Shown here: one piece after another, positions 1-4,618 of the stretch | Layout: the number at the start of each line of letters is the position of its first letter | Numbering within the stretch: the stretch's first letter is position 1 | DNA from: Gammaproteobacteria bacterium | GTDB taxonomy: Bacteria > Pseudomonadota > Gammaproteobacteria > S144-34 | Assembly (NCBI GenBank): GCA_015494165.1 | Contig: WGBS01000310.1 | Location: 1 to 11,274, forward strand | DNA: 11,274 bases | Direction: 5' to 3' | The notes under the pieces: model-generated | The model's database searches: none | Told to the model about the DNA's origin: nothing | The model's input: the letters and a program-made list of their open reading frames with translations, nothing else | Position numbers and translations under genes: made by a program

Positions 1-19
1 TTCCACAGTACGCTTTCAT
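1..19 (-). CDS. 5' end of a probable IS110-family transposase gene (partial, runs off the left edge)
   Basis: Only the ATG (17-19) and five further codons lie in the window, reading M-K-A-Y-C-G, followed by a codon that starts with A. A strong Shine-Dalgarno (AGGAGG, complement of 28-33) sits 8-9 bases upstream, so a real gene start is well supported. The peptide fits the opening of many IS110-family transposases (Y-C-G-I-D-L-H-S type), where the aspartate after G-I begins the RuvC-like DEDD catalytic set. That identification is an inference from six residues, and another protein is possible. If it is right, the element's non-coding end and its boundary lie within about 20-390, and that strip could encode the element's guide (bridge) RNA. 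Confidence 0.4.
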
Positions 20-20
20 C

Positions 21-86
21 GGGGTCTCCTCCTGTTGCTTGAGGCGCCTACGCGACCTCGTTTCACAGTCCCAGGAGGTTGACCCC
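21..86 (-). promoter_or_regulatory. Long leader hairpin that pairs with the Shine-Dalgarno of the edge gene
   Basis: In the minus-strand transcript GGGGUC (86-81) pairs with GACCCC (26-21), and CCUCCUG (78-72) pairs with CAGGAGG (34-28). The arms are separated by AA on one side and A on the other. This makes 13 Watson-Crick pairs ending one base before the AUG and burying the AGGAGG site. Inside lies a second hairpin (59-41): GAGG, bulged U, CGC, loop GUAG, GCG, CCUC. Between the two stems is an asymmetric internal loop of 12 nt (71-60) and 6 nt (40-35). The pairing is read directly. Translational control, or a bridge-RNA loop, is inference. Confidence 0.6.
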
Positions 87-166
87 TTTCCACATACACC
101 GTCCAGCCCCAGCCCCCTCAGCTCCGGGGCCGCTTTATCCCATCTCCCACAGTCGGAAAGGTTTGT

Positions 167-236
167 CCCGTCTCCCGCAACCCGTCTCCCGCAACCCGTC
201 TCCCGCAGCCCGTCTCCGGCAACCCGTCTCCCGCAA
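167..236. repeat. Five tandem 14-bp units; regular G3N4 (G-quadruplex type) array on the minus strand
   Basis: Units begin at 167, 181, 195, 209 and 223. The consensus is CCCGTCTCCCGCAA; unit 3 ends in G and unit 4 has one C-to-G change. A degenerate copy at 139-152 (CCCATCTCCCACAG) is in phase, exactly two units before the first, with an unrelated 14 bp between. On the minus strand each unit reads TTGCGGGAGACGGG, so G-triplets recur with 4-base loops. Nine triplets are present, with seven in an uninterrupted row. Fourteen is not a multiple of three, so the array is not a protein repeat. Confidence 0.85.
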
Positions 237-390
237 GCTCCCGCGAAGCGGGCGCCGCGGGACGCCGCCCACACCTTCTTCGACGACGCCGGCGCGGCGG
301 CGGTTACGCGGTCACGGTGGCGGGATTTGCCCCGGGCACAGAGGCTGCCGCACCCGCAGGCTCAGGATGCGAGCCGCAGCTCGGCCGCCC

Positions 391-1371
391 TCATCCGGAC
401 GGCCCGGAGCCTCCGTAGCCGGCCGCGGCGGCGCGGAGCCGCCCGGCGACCTCGCGGCGCAGCTCGCCCGGCCCGAGGACCTCGACGTCGGGGCCGTATT
501 TGAGGATGTCCATGACGAGCTCGCGCGGGTCGCCGTAGGGAATGCGCAGCTCGTAGCTGCCGTCGTCGAGGAAGCGCCCCTCCTGGTCCGGGTGCCAGTG
601 CTCGTCGGCGACCCAGCGGGCGCGCTCCGGCGTGAAGCGCAGCACGGCGACGTGGCGCGGGGGGCCGCCGAAGATGCCGTAGGAGTGCGCGAAGTAGCGG
701 TCGAGCGCCGCGTCGGACAGGACCTTGGCCGGCGCATCGAGGACCCGTGCGGTGCGGATGCGGTCGAGGGCGAAGGTGCGCAGCGCCTCGTGCACTATCG
801 CGACAACTGGTACCTGGACGCCTGGTGCCACCTGCGGCGAGACGGTGCGCTCGGTCGCCTCGTCGCTCGCCCGCCCGTGGTAGTCGATGCGCAGGCGCTT
901 CCTGCGGGCGAGGGCATCGGCGACGGTGCGGAAGGCCTCCGGGCTCGGGGCGCGCCGGCCGATGGGCGCGAGCCGCACGCGCCCGGCGAGGGCCTCGTTC
1001 CCGCCGGGCAGGCGCTCGAGCAGCGCGCGGATGCGCCGGCGCAGCGGCGCGAGCTCCGGCTCGAGCAGGCCGGGCTCGACCTGCTCCAGCAGCCGCTCGG
1101 CGGCGAGCAGGGCGTGGAGCTCGTCGGCGCCGAACCACAGGCCCGGGAGCTGCCACGCGCCCTGACCCTCGCTCTCCTCGTAGCGGTAGCGCCGCAGCTC
1201 GCGGTTCCAGACGAGCGGTGCGCCGAGGTAGTCGCGCAGGTCCCGAATGGTGCGCACGGCCGTCGCCCGCGAGCACTCGAGGCGCTCCTTAATCTGCTCG
1301 AGGGTGACACCGTAGCGGCGGTTGGCGTCCAGCAGCGCGTGGAGGCGGTAGATCCGCTCGACGCGGTCCAT
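391..1371 (-). CDS. WYL-domain transcriptional regulator with its core motif inverted (probably defective)
   Basis: 326 aa. Start at the ATG 1369-1371, which has GGGAGG 8 bases upstream and gives the usual family opening (M-D-R-V-E-R-I-Y-R-L). Residues 1-65 form an HTH (T-L-E-Q-I-K-E-R-L...R-A-T-A-V-R-T-I-R-D-L). The WYL region is about 140-205 (I-D-Y-H-G ... R-T-V-S-P-Q ... E-A-L-R-T-F-A-L-D-R-I) and a C-terminal extension domain follows to about 320. WYL proteins are DNA-binding regulators in which the WYL domain senses a nucleic-acid or nucleotide ligand. Here residues 181-194 read VAPGVQVPVVAIVH, where the family core should be. The missing core, RLVHYRDNWYLDAWCHLR, is encoded at the same spot on the plus strand (784-837). 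The frame stays open, so the protein may be made, but the ligand pocket should be destroyed. A local inversion or an assembly error must be separated. Confidence 0.85.
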   Translation of the reverse strand: MDRVERIYRLHALLDANRRYGVTLEQIKERLECSRATAVRTIRDLRDYLGAPLVWNRELRRYRYEESEGQGAWQLPGLWFGADELHALLAAERLLEQVEPGLLEPELAPLRRRIRALLERLPGGNEALAGRVRLAPIGRRAPSPEAFRTVADALARRKRLRIDYHGRASDEATERTVSPQVAPGVQVPVVAIVHEALRTFALDRIRTARVLDAPAKVLSDAALDRYFAHSYGIFGGPPRHVAVLRFTPERARWVADEHWHPDQEGRFLDDGSYELRIPYGDPRELVMDILKYGPDVEVLGPGELRREVAGRLRAAAAGYGGSGPSG

Positions 1372-1642
1372 CCGGCGGGCCTCCCGTTTCCATCCCCCTC
1401 GGCCGCGGCCCGGGCGCGCGGCCCTGCCGCGTATCCAACCACACGATCCGCCGGGGCGTCCACCGCGCCCGGGAGCGGGGCACGCGCGTGGGTGCGCGGC
1501 ACGCGGCCACACAGGAGCCGTGGTCGAAGCGTCATTCGGGCCTCGGGGCAGGGGGCGGACAGGCGGGCGGAGCCCCGGGCACGCCCGTGCCGGGCCACCG
1601 GCGGGCGGCCATCTCGGCGCGCACCTCCTCGCCTGCCCCTTT
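1372..1642. other. Divergent intergenic region between the WYL gene and higBA
   Basis: No coding frame with family resemblance. It must hold the promoter of the minus-strand WYL gene, but no convincing -10/-35 pair is visible. A GC-rich hairpin lies at 1578-1591 (GGCAC, loop GCCC, GTGCC), extendable by C/G pairs with one bulged G. Confidence 0.4.
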
Positions 1643-1669
1643 CGATATTATTAACGCATCCCGTTATCG
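1643..1669 (+). promoter_or_regulatory. Probable higBA promoter and operator
   Basis: This is an AT-rich island in a GC-rich background, directly before the toxin start. TATTAT (1646-1651) matches five of six -10 consensus bases; no good -35 is visible. Overlapping it is the inverted repeat TAACG-CATCC-CGTTA (1652-1666), and an outer CGATA/TATCG pair (1643-1647 and 1665-1669) frames the site. HigA-type antitoxins repress their own operon through TTAAC/GTTAA-like palindromes, so an antitoxin operator is the natural reading. The repeats are seen; the binding is inferred. Confidence 0.55.
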
Positions 1670-1678
1670 TTTGGGCCG

Positions 1679-1960
1679 GTGATCAGGAGCTTCCGCGACA
1701 AGGAGACTCGAAGGATCGCGGAAGGGAAGCGGTCCAGGAAGCTGCCCCAGAGCATTCGGCGACGCGCGAAGATGCGGCTGGACCGCGTCAATGCAGCGAC
1801 AAGCCTCGAGGATCTGCGTCTGCCTCCGTCCCACCGCCTCGAGGCGCCGAGCGGCGGCCGGAAAGGCCAGCACAGCATTCGCATCAACGACCAATGGCGA
1901 ATCTGCTTCGTGTGGCAGGATGGTCACGCATATGACGTCGAGATCGTGGACTGCCACTAA
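1679..1960 (+). CDS. higB: HigB/RelE-family mRNA-interferase toxin
   Basis: 93 aa, the normal length for the family. The start is GTG at 1679, chosen because it gives the family opening M-I-R-S-F-R-D-K-E-T. No clear Shine-Dalgarno precedes it. Conserved landmarks follow in order: R-A-K-M-R-L-D near 30-36, A-A-T-S-L-E-D-L near 39-46, H-R-L-E near 52, R-K-G-Q-H-S-I-R-I-N near 61-70, W-R-I-C-F near 73-77, and a C-terminal Y-D-V-E-I-V-D-C-H. HigB toxins cleave mRNA on the ribosome and are neutralised by the HigA encoded just downstream. The gene appears intact. It is the first gene of the pair (toxin first), as is usual for HigBA, with 11 bp to higA. Confidence 0.9.
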   Translation: MIRSFRDKETRRIAEGKRSRKLPQSIRRRAKMRLDRVNAATSLEDLRLPPSHRLEAPSGGRKGQHSIRINDQWRICFVWQDGHAYDVEIVDCH

Positions 1961-1971
1961 GGGCCGAGGTC

Positions 1972-2277
1972 ATGAGCAAGCGTGCGACAGATCGCCTAGA
2001 GCCTGTTCATCCGGGTGAGCATCTCGCAGAGTACCTGGAGGAGCTGGGCATCAGCCAGTATCGCCTGGCGAAGGACATCGGCGTTCCGCCGAGGCGCATC
2101 AACGAGATCATCCACGGCAAACGGTCCATCACGGCGGACACCGCCCTGCGGCTGGGCCGCTACTTCGGCACGTCCGCGCAGTTCTGGATGAACCTCCAGT
2201 CCAGCTACGACCTTGAGGTGGCCCGGGAGAGGCTCGGCGACCGGATCGAGAAGGAGGTCAAGGTCGGAGCCGCCTGA
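1972..2277 (+). CDS. higA: HigA-family (XRE HTH) antitoxin
   Basis: 101 aa. The ATG at 1972 is preceded by AAGGG (1959-1963), which overlaps the stop codon of higB and suggests translational coupling. The family signature V-H-P-G-E-H-L occurs near residues 12-18. The XRE helix-turn-helix spans about 25-60 (I-S-Q-Y-R-L-A-K-D-I-G-V-P-P-R-R-I-N-E-I-I-H-G-K-R), followed by the typical G-R-Y-F-G-T-S-A-Q-F-W-M-N-L-Q block near 62-77. It should bind and neutralise HigB and repress the operon through the palindrome at 1652-1666. No defect is seen. Base composition is a little lower in GC than the flanks, consistent with a mobile module. Confidence 0.93.
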   Translation: MSKRATDRLEPVHPGEHLAEYLEELGISQYRLAKDIGVPPRRINEIIHGKRSITADTALRLGRYFGTSAQFWMNLQSSYDLEVARERLGDRIEKEVKVGAA

Positions 2278-2291
2278 CGTAGGCGAATTCC

Positions 2292-2317
2292 GCTCGGGAG
2301 CGAGCCGCCCAGGCTCG
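2292..2317 (+). terminator. Overlapping hairpins after higA (weak terminator candidate)
   Basis: CGAGCC-GCCCA-GGCTCG (2301-2317) forms a six-pair hairpin starting 24 bases after the higA stop. An alternative hairpin, GCTCG-GGAG-CGAGC (2292-2305), shares 2301-2305 and excludes it. There is no T tract, so intrinsic termination is doubtful. Confidence 0.25.
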
Positions 2318-2413
2318 GCCCTGCAGCGAGACTGCCTGCCCGGGCTTGCGGCACGTCCGGGACAAGGGGGCCGGCTACGGCGCGGCCGGCGGCACGGGCA
2401 CCCGCCACGATCG

Positions 2414-3181
2414 ATGAAGACGCTCCTGCTGCTCGCGCGCGTCCGGGACGAGGGGCATGCCTGGCGGATCGTCCTGCCCCTCGGCCTCACGCGTGCCGTG
2501 GCCGTTTCGGTGCTTGCCCTCTTTCTCGCCCTCTTCGCCGCCTTCGTCGCCGTCACCTCGCTCCCCCCGGCCACGGGCGGGCTGGGGCCGGCCGCGCTCG
2601 TCGCGCTGGGCGTGGCGCTCCACCTCGCCTGGCGCAGGTGGGAGACCGGGCTCCGGGCGAAGGCGATACCCGCCGGCCGTGACCTTGCGCTCGTGACGGC
2701 CGGCCCCGACGGGCTGGAGGCGGTGCTCGACGTGGGAGCCGGTGACCGCGCCGGCCGGGAGGCCTGGACCACCGAGCGCGTCCGGGTGCCATGGGCTGCG
2801 GTCGTGGAAATCCTGGCCGCAGACGCCTGGACCGTCCGCTTGCCCGGCGGAGGCACGATCCGCGAGCCGGGCCTGATCGGCCTCCGGCTGGACGGGGCCC
2901 GGATCCCCTGGCCGCCCATTCCGGCGGACGCGCTGGCGCGGGTGTTCCCGGGACCCGGCCCCGATGCGGCGGGACGCCCGCTCGCCCTCGCCTGCATTGA
3001 GGACCCGGAAGGCCGGCCCCTGGTCCTGCTGCCCTGCCCCGCCGTGGGCCCTGGCCGGCGCCGCGCCACGGGATGCGCCGGGATGCTCCCGCTCCTCGAG
3101 CGCTTCGTGCCCTCCGACCGCGTCGCGACGCACTCCCGAATCGTGCTCGACTACCCCAAGCGGGCGATCGTCGAGCAGTGA
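2414..3181 (+). CDS. Hypothetical membrane protein with two N-terminal transmembrane helices
   Basis: 255 aa from the ATG at 2414. The Shine-Dalgarno is poor and the frame is also open upstream, so the start is uncertain. Residues about 28-50 (A-V-A-V-S-V-L-A-L-F-L-A-L-F) and 57-73 (L-G-P-A-A-L-V-A-L-G-V-A-L-H-L) are membrane helices, with R-R-W just after the second. The rest is soluble and mostly beta-like: V-R-V-P-W-A-A-V-V near 123, W-T-V-R-L-P-G-G-G near 140, I-G-L-R-L-D near 155. The order of two helices then a beta-rich domain with a V-P-W segment recalls bacterial PH-like membrane proteins, but I do not recognise a named family. It follows higA by 136 bp on the same strand and is not evidently functionally linked to it. 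Confidence 0.65.
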   Translation: MKTLLLLARVRDEGHAWRIVLPLGLTRAVAVSVLALFLALFAAFVAVTSLPPATGGLGPAALVALGVALHLAWRRWETGLRAKAIPAGRDLALVTAGPDGLEAVLDVGAGDRAGREAWTTERVRVPWAAVVEILAADAWTVRLPGGGTIREPGLIGLRLDGARIPWPPIPADALARVFPGPGPDAAGRPLALACIEDPEGRPLVLLPCPAVGPGRRRATGCAGMLPLLERFVPSDRVATHSRIVLDYPKRAIVEQ

Positions 3182-3185
3182 GCAT

Positions 3186-3213
3186 GCGGGGGCTGCAAAG
3201 GCCCGCAGCCCGC
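3186..3213 (+). terminator. GC-rich hairpin just after the membrane-protein stop codon
   Basis: GGGCTGC (3190-3196) pairs perfectly with GCAGCCC (3205-3211) around an 8-base loop, and GC/GC outside extends it across a two-base bulge. It begins five bases after the stop. No T run follows, so it is a possible weak or Rho-assisted terminator. Confidence 0.35.
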
Positions 3214-3348
3214 ACGCGGCGCAAGGACCGGGAACCGTCGGCCAGGCCTTCCCGCACCGGGACTGGCCGGACAGACGACCTTCCCCTTTGCAGAAGGCCA
3301 GAACGGGACACCGTTTGCGCCCGCGCTCGGCGCGGCGGACCACCGCGC

Positions 3349-3386
3349 TTGACATGACCATATTTGAGTCCAACGCTTTGGTCATG
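3349..3386 (+). promoter_or_regulatory. Promoter and 8-bp inverted-repeat operator of the Phd-type antitoxin
   Basis: A perfect TTGACA (3349-3354) is followed after 17 bases by a weak -10 (AACGCT, 3372-3377). Seven bases on is the A of the ATG at 3384, so the mRNA may be leaderless. CATGACCA (3353-3360) and TGGTCATG (3379-3386) are perfect inverted repeats 18 bases apart, covering the space from the -35 to the start codon. Phd/YefM antitoxins repress their own operon through such sites. The repeats are seen; autoregulation and leaderless translation are inferred. Confidence 0.5.
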
Positions 3387-3629
3387 ATCGAGGTCAGTGT
3401 CAACGAGGCCAAGGCCAGGCTGTCGGAATACCTGACCCGCGTCGAACGCGGGGAGACCGTGATCATCTGCCGACGCAACAAGCCGGTGGCGGAGCTGCGG
3501 CCCGTGACCGGGATGCCCGCACGCCCGCGCCCCATGGGCCTCGCCGCGGGAAGGGTCCGCATCCCGAAGGCCTTCTTCGAGCCTTTGGACGAGGACCTGC
3601 GCGAGCGTTTCGAAGGGAAGGGCGGTTGA
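3384..3629 (+). CDS. Phd/YefM-family (prevent-host-death) antitoxin
   Basis: 81 aa, about the usual length. The start is the ATG at 3384, giving M-I-E-V-S-V-N-E-A-K-A-R-L-S-E-Y-L. An in-frame ATG at 3354 would add ten residues but overlaps the TTGACA box. The N-terminal Phd fold is followed by R-V-E-R-G-E-T-V-I-I-C-R-R-N-K-P-V-A-E-L-R-P (residues 19-40), the standard family block. The C-terminal toxin-neutralising tail (P-M-G-L-A-A-G...P-K-A-F-F-E-P-L-D-E-D-L) is complete. There is no Shine-Dalgarno before either ATG. Such antitoxins normally pair with a downstream PIN-domain (VapC-like) toxin. Here that gene starts in a four-base overlap but is broken, so this antitoxin looks orphaned. Confidence 0.88.
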   Translation: MIEVSVNEAKARLSEYLTRVERGETVIICRRNKPVAELRPVTGMPARPRPMGLAAGRVRIPKAFFEPLDEDLRERFEGKGG

Positions 3630-3723
3630 GGCTGCTCCTCGACACCTGCCCTTCCTCTGGCTGATCGCCGATCCCAAAGGCTTCTCTCGGCGCGCGGGCC
3701 GCCGTCGCCTAGCCCCGGAATGA
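3626..3723 (+). pseudogene. PIN-domain (VapC-like) toxin remnant, frameshifted and truncated
   Basis: The TTG at 3626-3628 overlaps the antitoxin stop and reads M-R-L-L-L-D-T-C, the PIN opening that carries the first catalytic aspartate. After TGC (3647-3649) the frame is wrong and stops within a few codons. Reading on from 3652 in the next frame gives F-L-W-L-I-A-D-P-K-G-F-S-R-R-A, the expected continuation, so one base has been lost at 3650-3651. The second frame stops at 3721-3723 and family resemblance ends near 3696. About 100 of the usual ~130 residues are absent, including the other acidic active-site residues. It cannot be active. Confidence 0.75.
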
Positions 3724-3865
3724 GTCCCACCTGAGCGGCTCCCGACGCACCATCCCGCGCAAACGCTCTGGTGAGAGCCTCGCACGCCGGCCTCGGGCCG
3801 GCTCCCGAGCGTCCCGAACGACGCCGCTGCGGGAGCCTCGTCCGCCGCCCGGCTCACGGTCGCGC

Positions 3866-4096
3866 TCAGCCGCCGGCCCGGACGGCGTGGATCCGTGCCC
3901 CGCACGCCAGGCACTGCCAGCGCTCGGGATCCTCCGGCATGGCGCAGCCGCCCAGCACCACCCGGCCCGCGTCCAGGTCCCGCCCGAGCCGCCTCGACCA
4001 GGCCGGATACCCGTAGAGCACCTCCGCCACCCGCGGCGAGCCGCAGGCCGGGCACCGCCTCGGCCGCCGCCTCGCCTCGTACCTCCGCGTCTCCAC
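3866..4096 (-). CDS. Small zinc-ribbon protein, conserved but of unknown function
   Basis: 76 aa. I chose the GTG at 4096 because GGAGGG (complement of 4105-4110) lies 8-9 bases upstream; the frame extends to 4171 with a poor start. Cys pairs C-P-A-C-G (residues 15 and 18) and C-L-A-C-G (62 and 65) form a zinc ribbon. Between them is a recognisable block: A-E-V-L-Y-G-Y-P-A-W (24-33) ... L-D-A-G-R-V-V-L-G-G-C (41-51), then P-E-D-P-E-R-W-Q. The same arrangement occurs in small uncharacterised bacterial proteins (C-P-x-C-G, then I-L-Y-G-x-P, then G-x-I-x-L-G-G-C, then W-x-C-x-x-C-G). No function is established. It is transcribed against its neighbours and stands alone. Confidence 0.75.
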   Translation of the reverse strand: METRRYEARRRPRRCPACGSPRVAEVLYGYPAWSRRLGRDLDAGRVVLGGCAMPEDPERWQCLACGARIHAVRAGG

Positions 4097-4190
4097 GGCA
4101 ACAGCCCTCCATCTCCACGCCCGCCGCCGAGCATCCCACACCTGCCGGCTCAGCCCGCGAGCCTCCGGCACACTGCACCGATTCCGGAAG

Positions 4191-4207
4191 AGCTATCAGT
4201 CATAGCT
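4191..4207. promoter_or_regulatory. Six-base palindrome AGCTAT-CAGTC-ATAGCT
   Basis: This is a perfect inverted repeat with a five-base centre in an AT-richer patch, upstream of the minus-strand zinc-ribbon gene and the plus-strand ankyrin remnant. It could be an operator or a small hairpin. No T tract follows on either strand. Six-base arms alone are weak evidence. Confidence 0.25.
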
Positions 4208-4301
4208 GAGACGGATACGACCGAGACGAATCCGAAGAACGATCTGGCCCGGCACGGGAGCGCCGACTTCGAGGACACCCGGCACCTGTCCCGGCGATCG
4301 A

Positions 4302-4412
4302 CCGGGCGTCACGCCGCTGATGCACGCCTTCCGCAGCGGCAACGTCGAGGCCGTCGAGCGGCTCCTGCAGTGGGGCGCCGACCCGCTCTCCGCCGCCCTA
4401 GCGGAGAGCACC
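4302..4412 (+). pseudogene. Ankyrin-repeat gene fragment
   Basis: One well-formed ankyrin repeat can be read from 4305: G-V-T-P-L-M-H-A-F, then S-G-N-V-E-A-V-E-R-L-L, then W-G-A-D-P. The frame is open until 4536-4538, but past about 4410 it turns into arginine-rich, non-family sequence and runs across the terminator at 4490. It therefore does not end as a gene should. No start with a Shine-Dalgarno is visible and no second repeat can be made out. It looks like the remnant of a longer ankyrin protein. The strand and terminator agree with it once being the 3' part of a plus-strand gene. Confidence 0.6.
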
Positions 4413-4489
4413 GCCCGGAAGCCGGATCCCTCACGCCGACGGCAACCACGGCGACAACGGCAACATGCATCCGATACGATTGGACGATT

Positions 4490-4517
4490 GGCGGGCCCCC
4501 GGTCCCGCCTCTTTTTT
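4490..4517 (+). terminator. Rho-independent terminator
   Basis: GGCGGG (4490-4495) pairs with CCCGCC (4504-4509), extendable inside by two C-G pairs across a C/T mismatch. It is followed at once by TCTTTTTT (4510-4517). It insulates the HTH-ATPase-STAS promoter from transcription entering from the ankyrin side. Confidence 0.85.
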
Positions 4518-4533
4518 CCGGCAATCCAAAGAG

Positions 4534-4606
4534 GTTGACAAACCCCCTACGTGCGTTGACAAACCGCAGCAAGATAGTTTACAAATGGAGGCCGAATGTT
4601 TACAAA
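4534..4606 (+). promoter_or_regulatory. Four phased GTTKACAAA repeats covering the promoter and RBS of the HTH-ATPase-STAS gene
   Basis: GTTGACAAA occurs at 4534-4542 and 4555-4563, and GTTTACAAA at 4577-4585 and 4598-4606. The starts are 21, 22 and 21 bp apart, two helical turns, so all four lie on one face of the DNA. Repeats 1 and 2 contain a perfect TTGACA. Seventeen bases after the second is TTACAA (4579-4584), a possible -10 inside repeat 3. Repeat 4 runs into the Shine-Dalgarno AAAGGA (4604-4609). Bound protein would block both promoter and ribosome site. The repeats are seen; operator function and binding by the encoded HTH are inferred. Confidence 0.75.
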
Positions 4607-4618
4607 GGATTGCCACGC

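Larger units (their letters stand above)
20..390. other. Gene-free stretch between the edge gene and the WYL gene
   Basis: No credible coding frame. It holds the structured leader (21-86) and the 14-bp repeat array (167-236). CACAGTC occurs twice (64-70 and 148-154), and CCTTTCC (85-91) is complementary to GGAAAGG (155-161). These 7-base matches could be chance at this length. If the edge gene is an insertion-sequence transposase, one element end should fall here. No terminal inverted repeat can be recognised, which would be normal for the IS110 group. Confidence 0.5.

Noticed and set aside
167..236. CRISPR array
   Set aside because: The units are directly adjacent 14-mers without spacers, far shorter than CRISPR repeats, and no cas gene is near.
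79..1935. Plus-strand open frame of 618 codons across the WYL gene and into higB
   Set aside because: It is an antisense shadow of GC-rich coding sequence. The only family-like stretch in it is the inverted WYL motif. It crosses the 14-bp repeats and the higBA promoter, and its first Met has no Shine-Dalgarno.
2370..2390. GCCGGC...GCCGGC repeat before the membrane-protein gene as a terminator
   Set aside because: Each copy is itself a palindrome in GC-rich sequence and no T tract follows, so it is likely chance.
4534..4606. Plasmid-type iterons of a replication origin
   Set aside because: The spacing is iteron-like, but no Rep gene or DnaA box is visible and the repeats sit exactly on the promoter and RBS of a gene with an HTH. 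An operator is the simpler reading.
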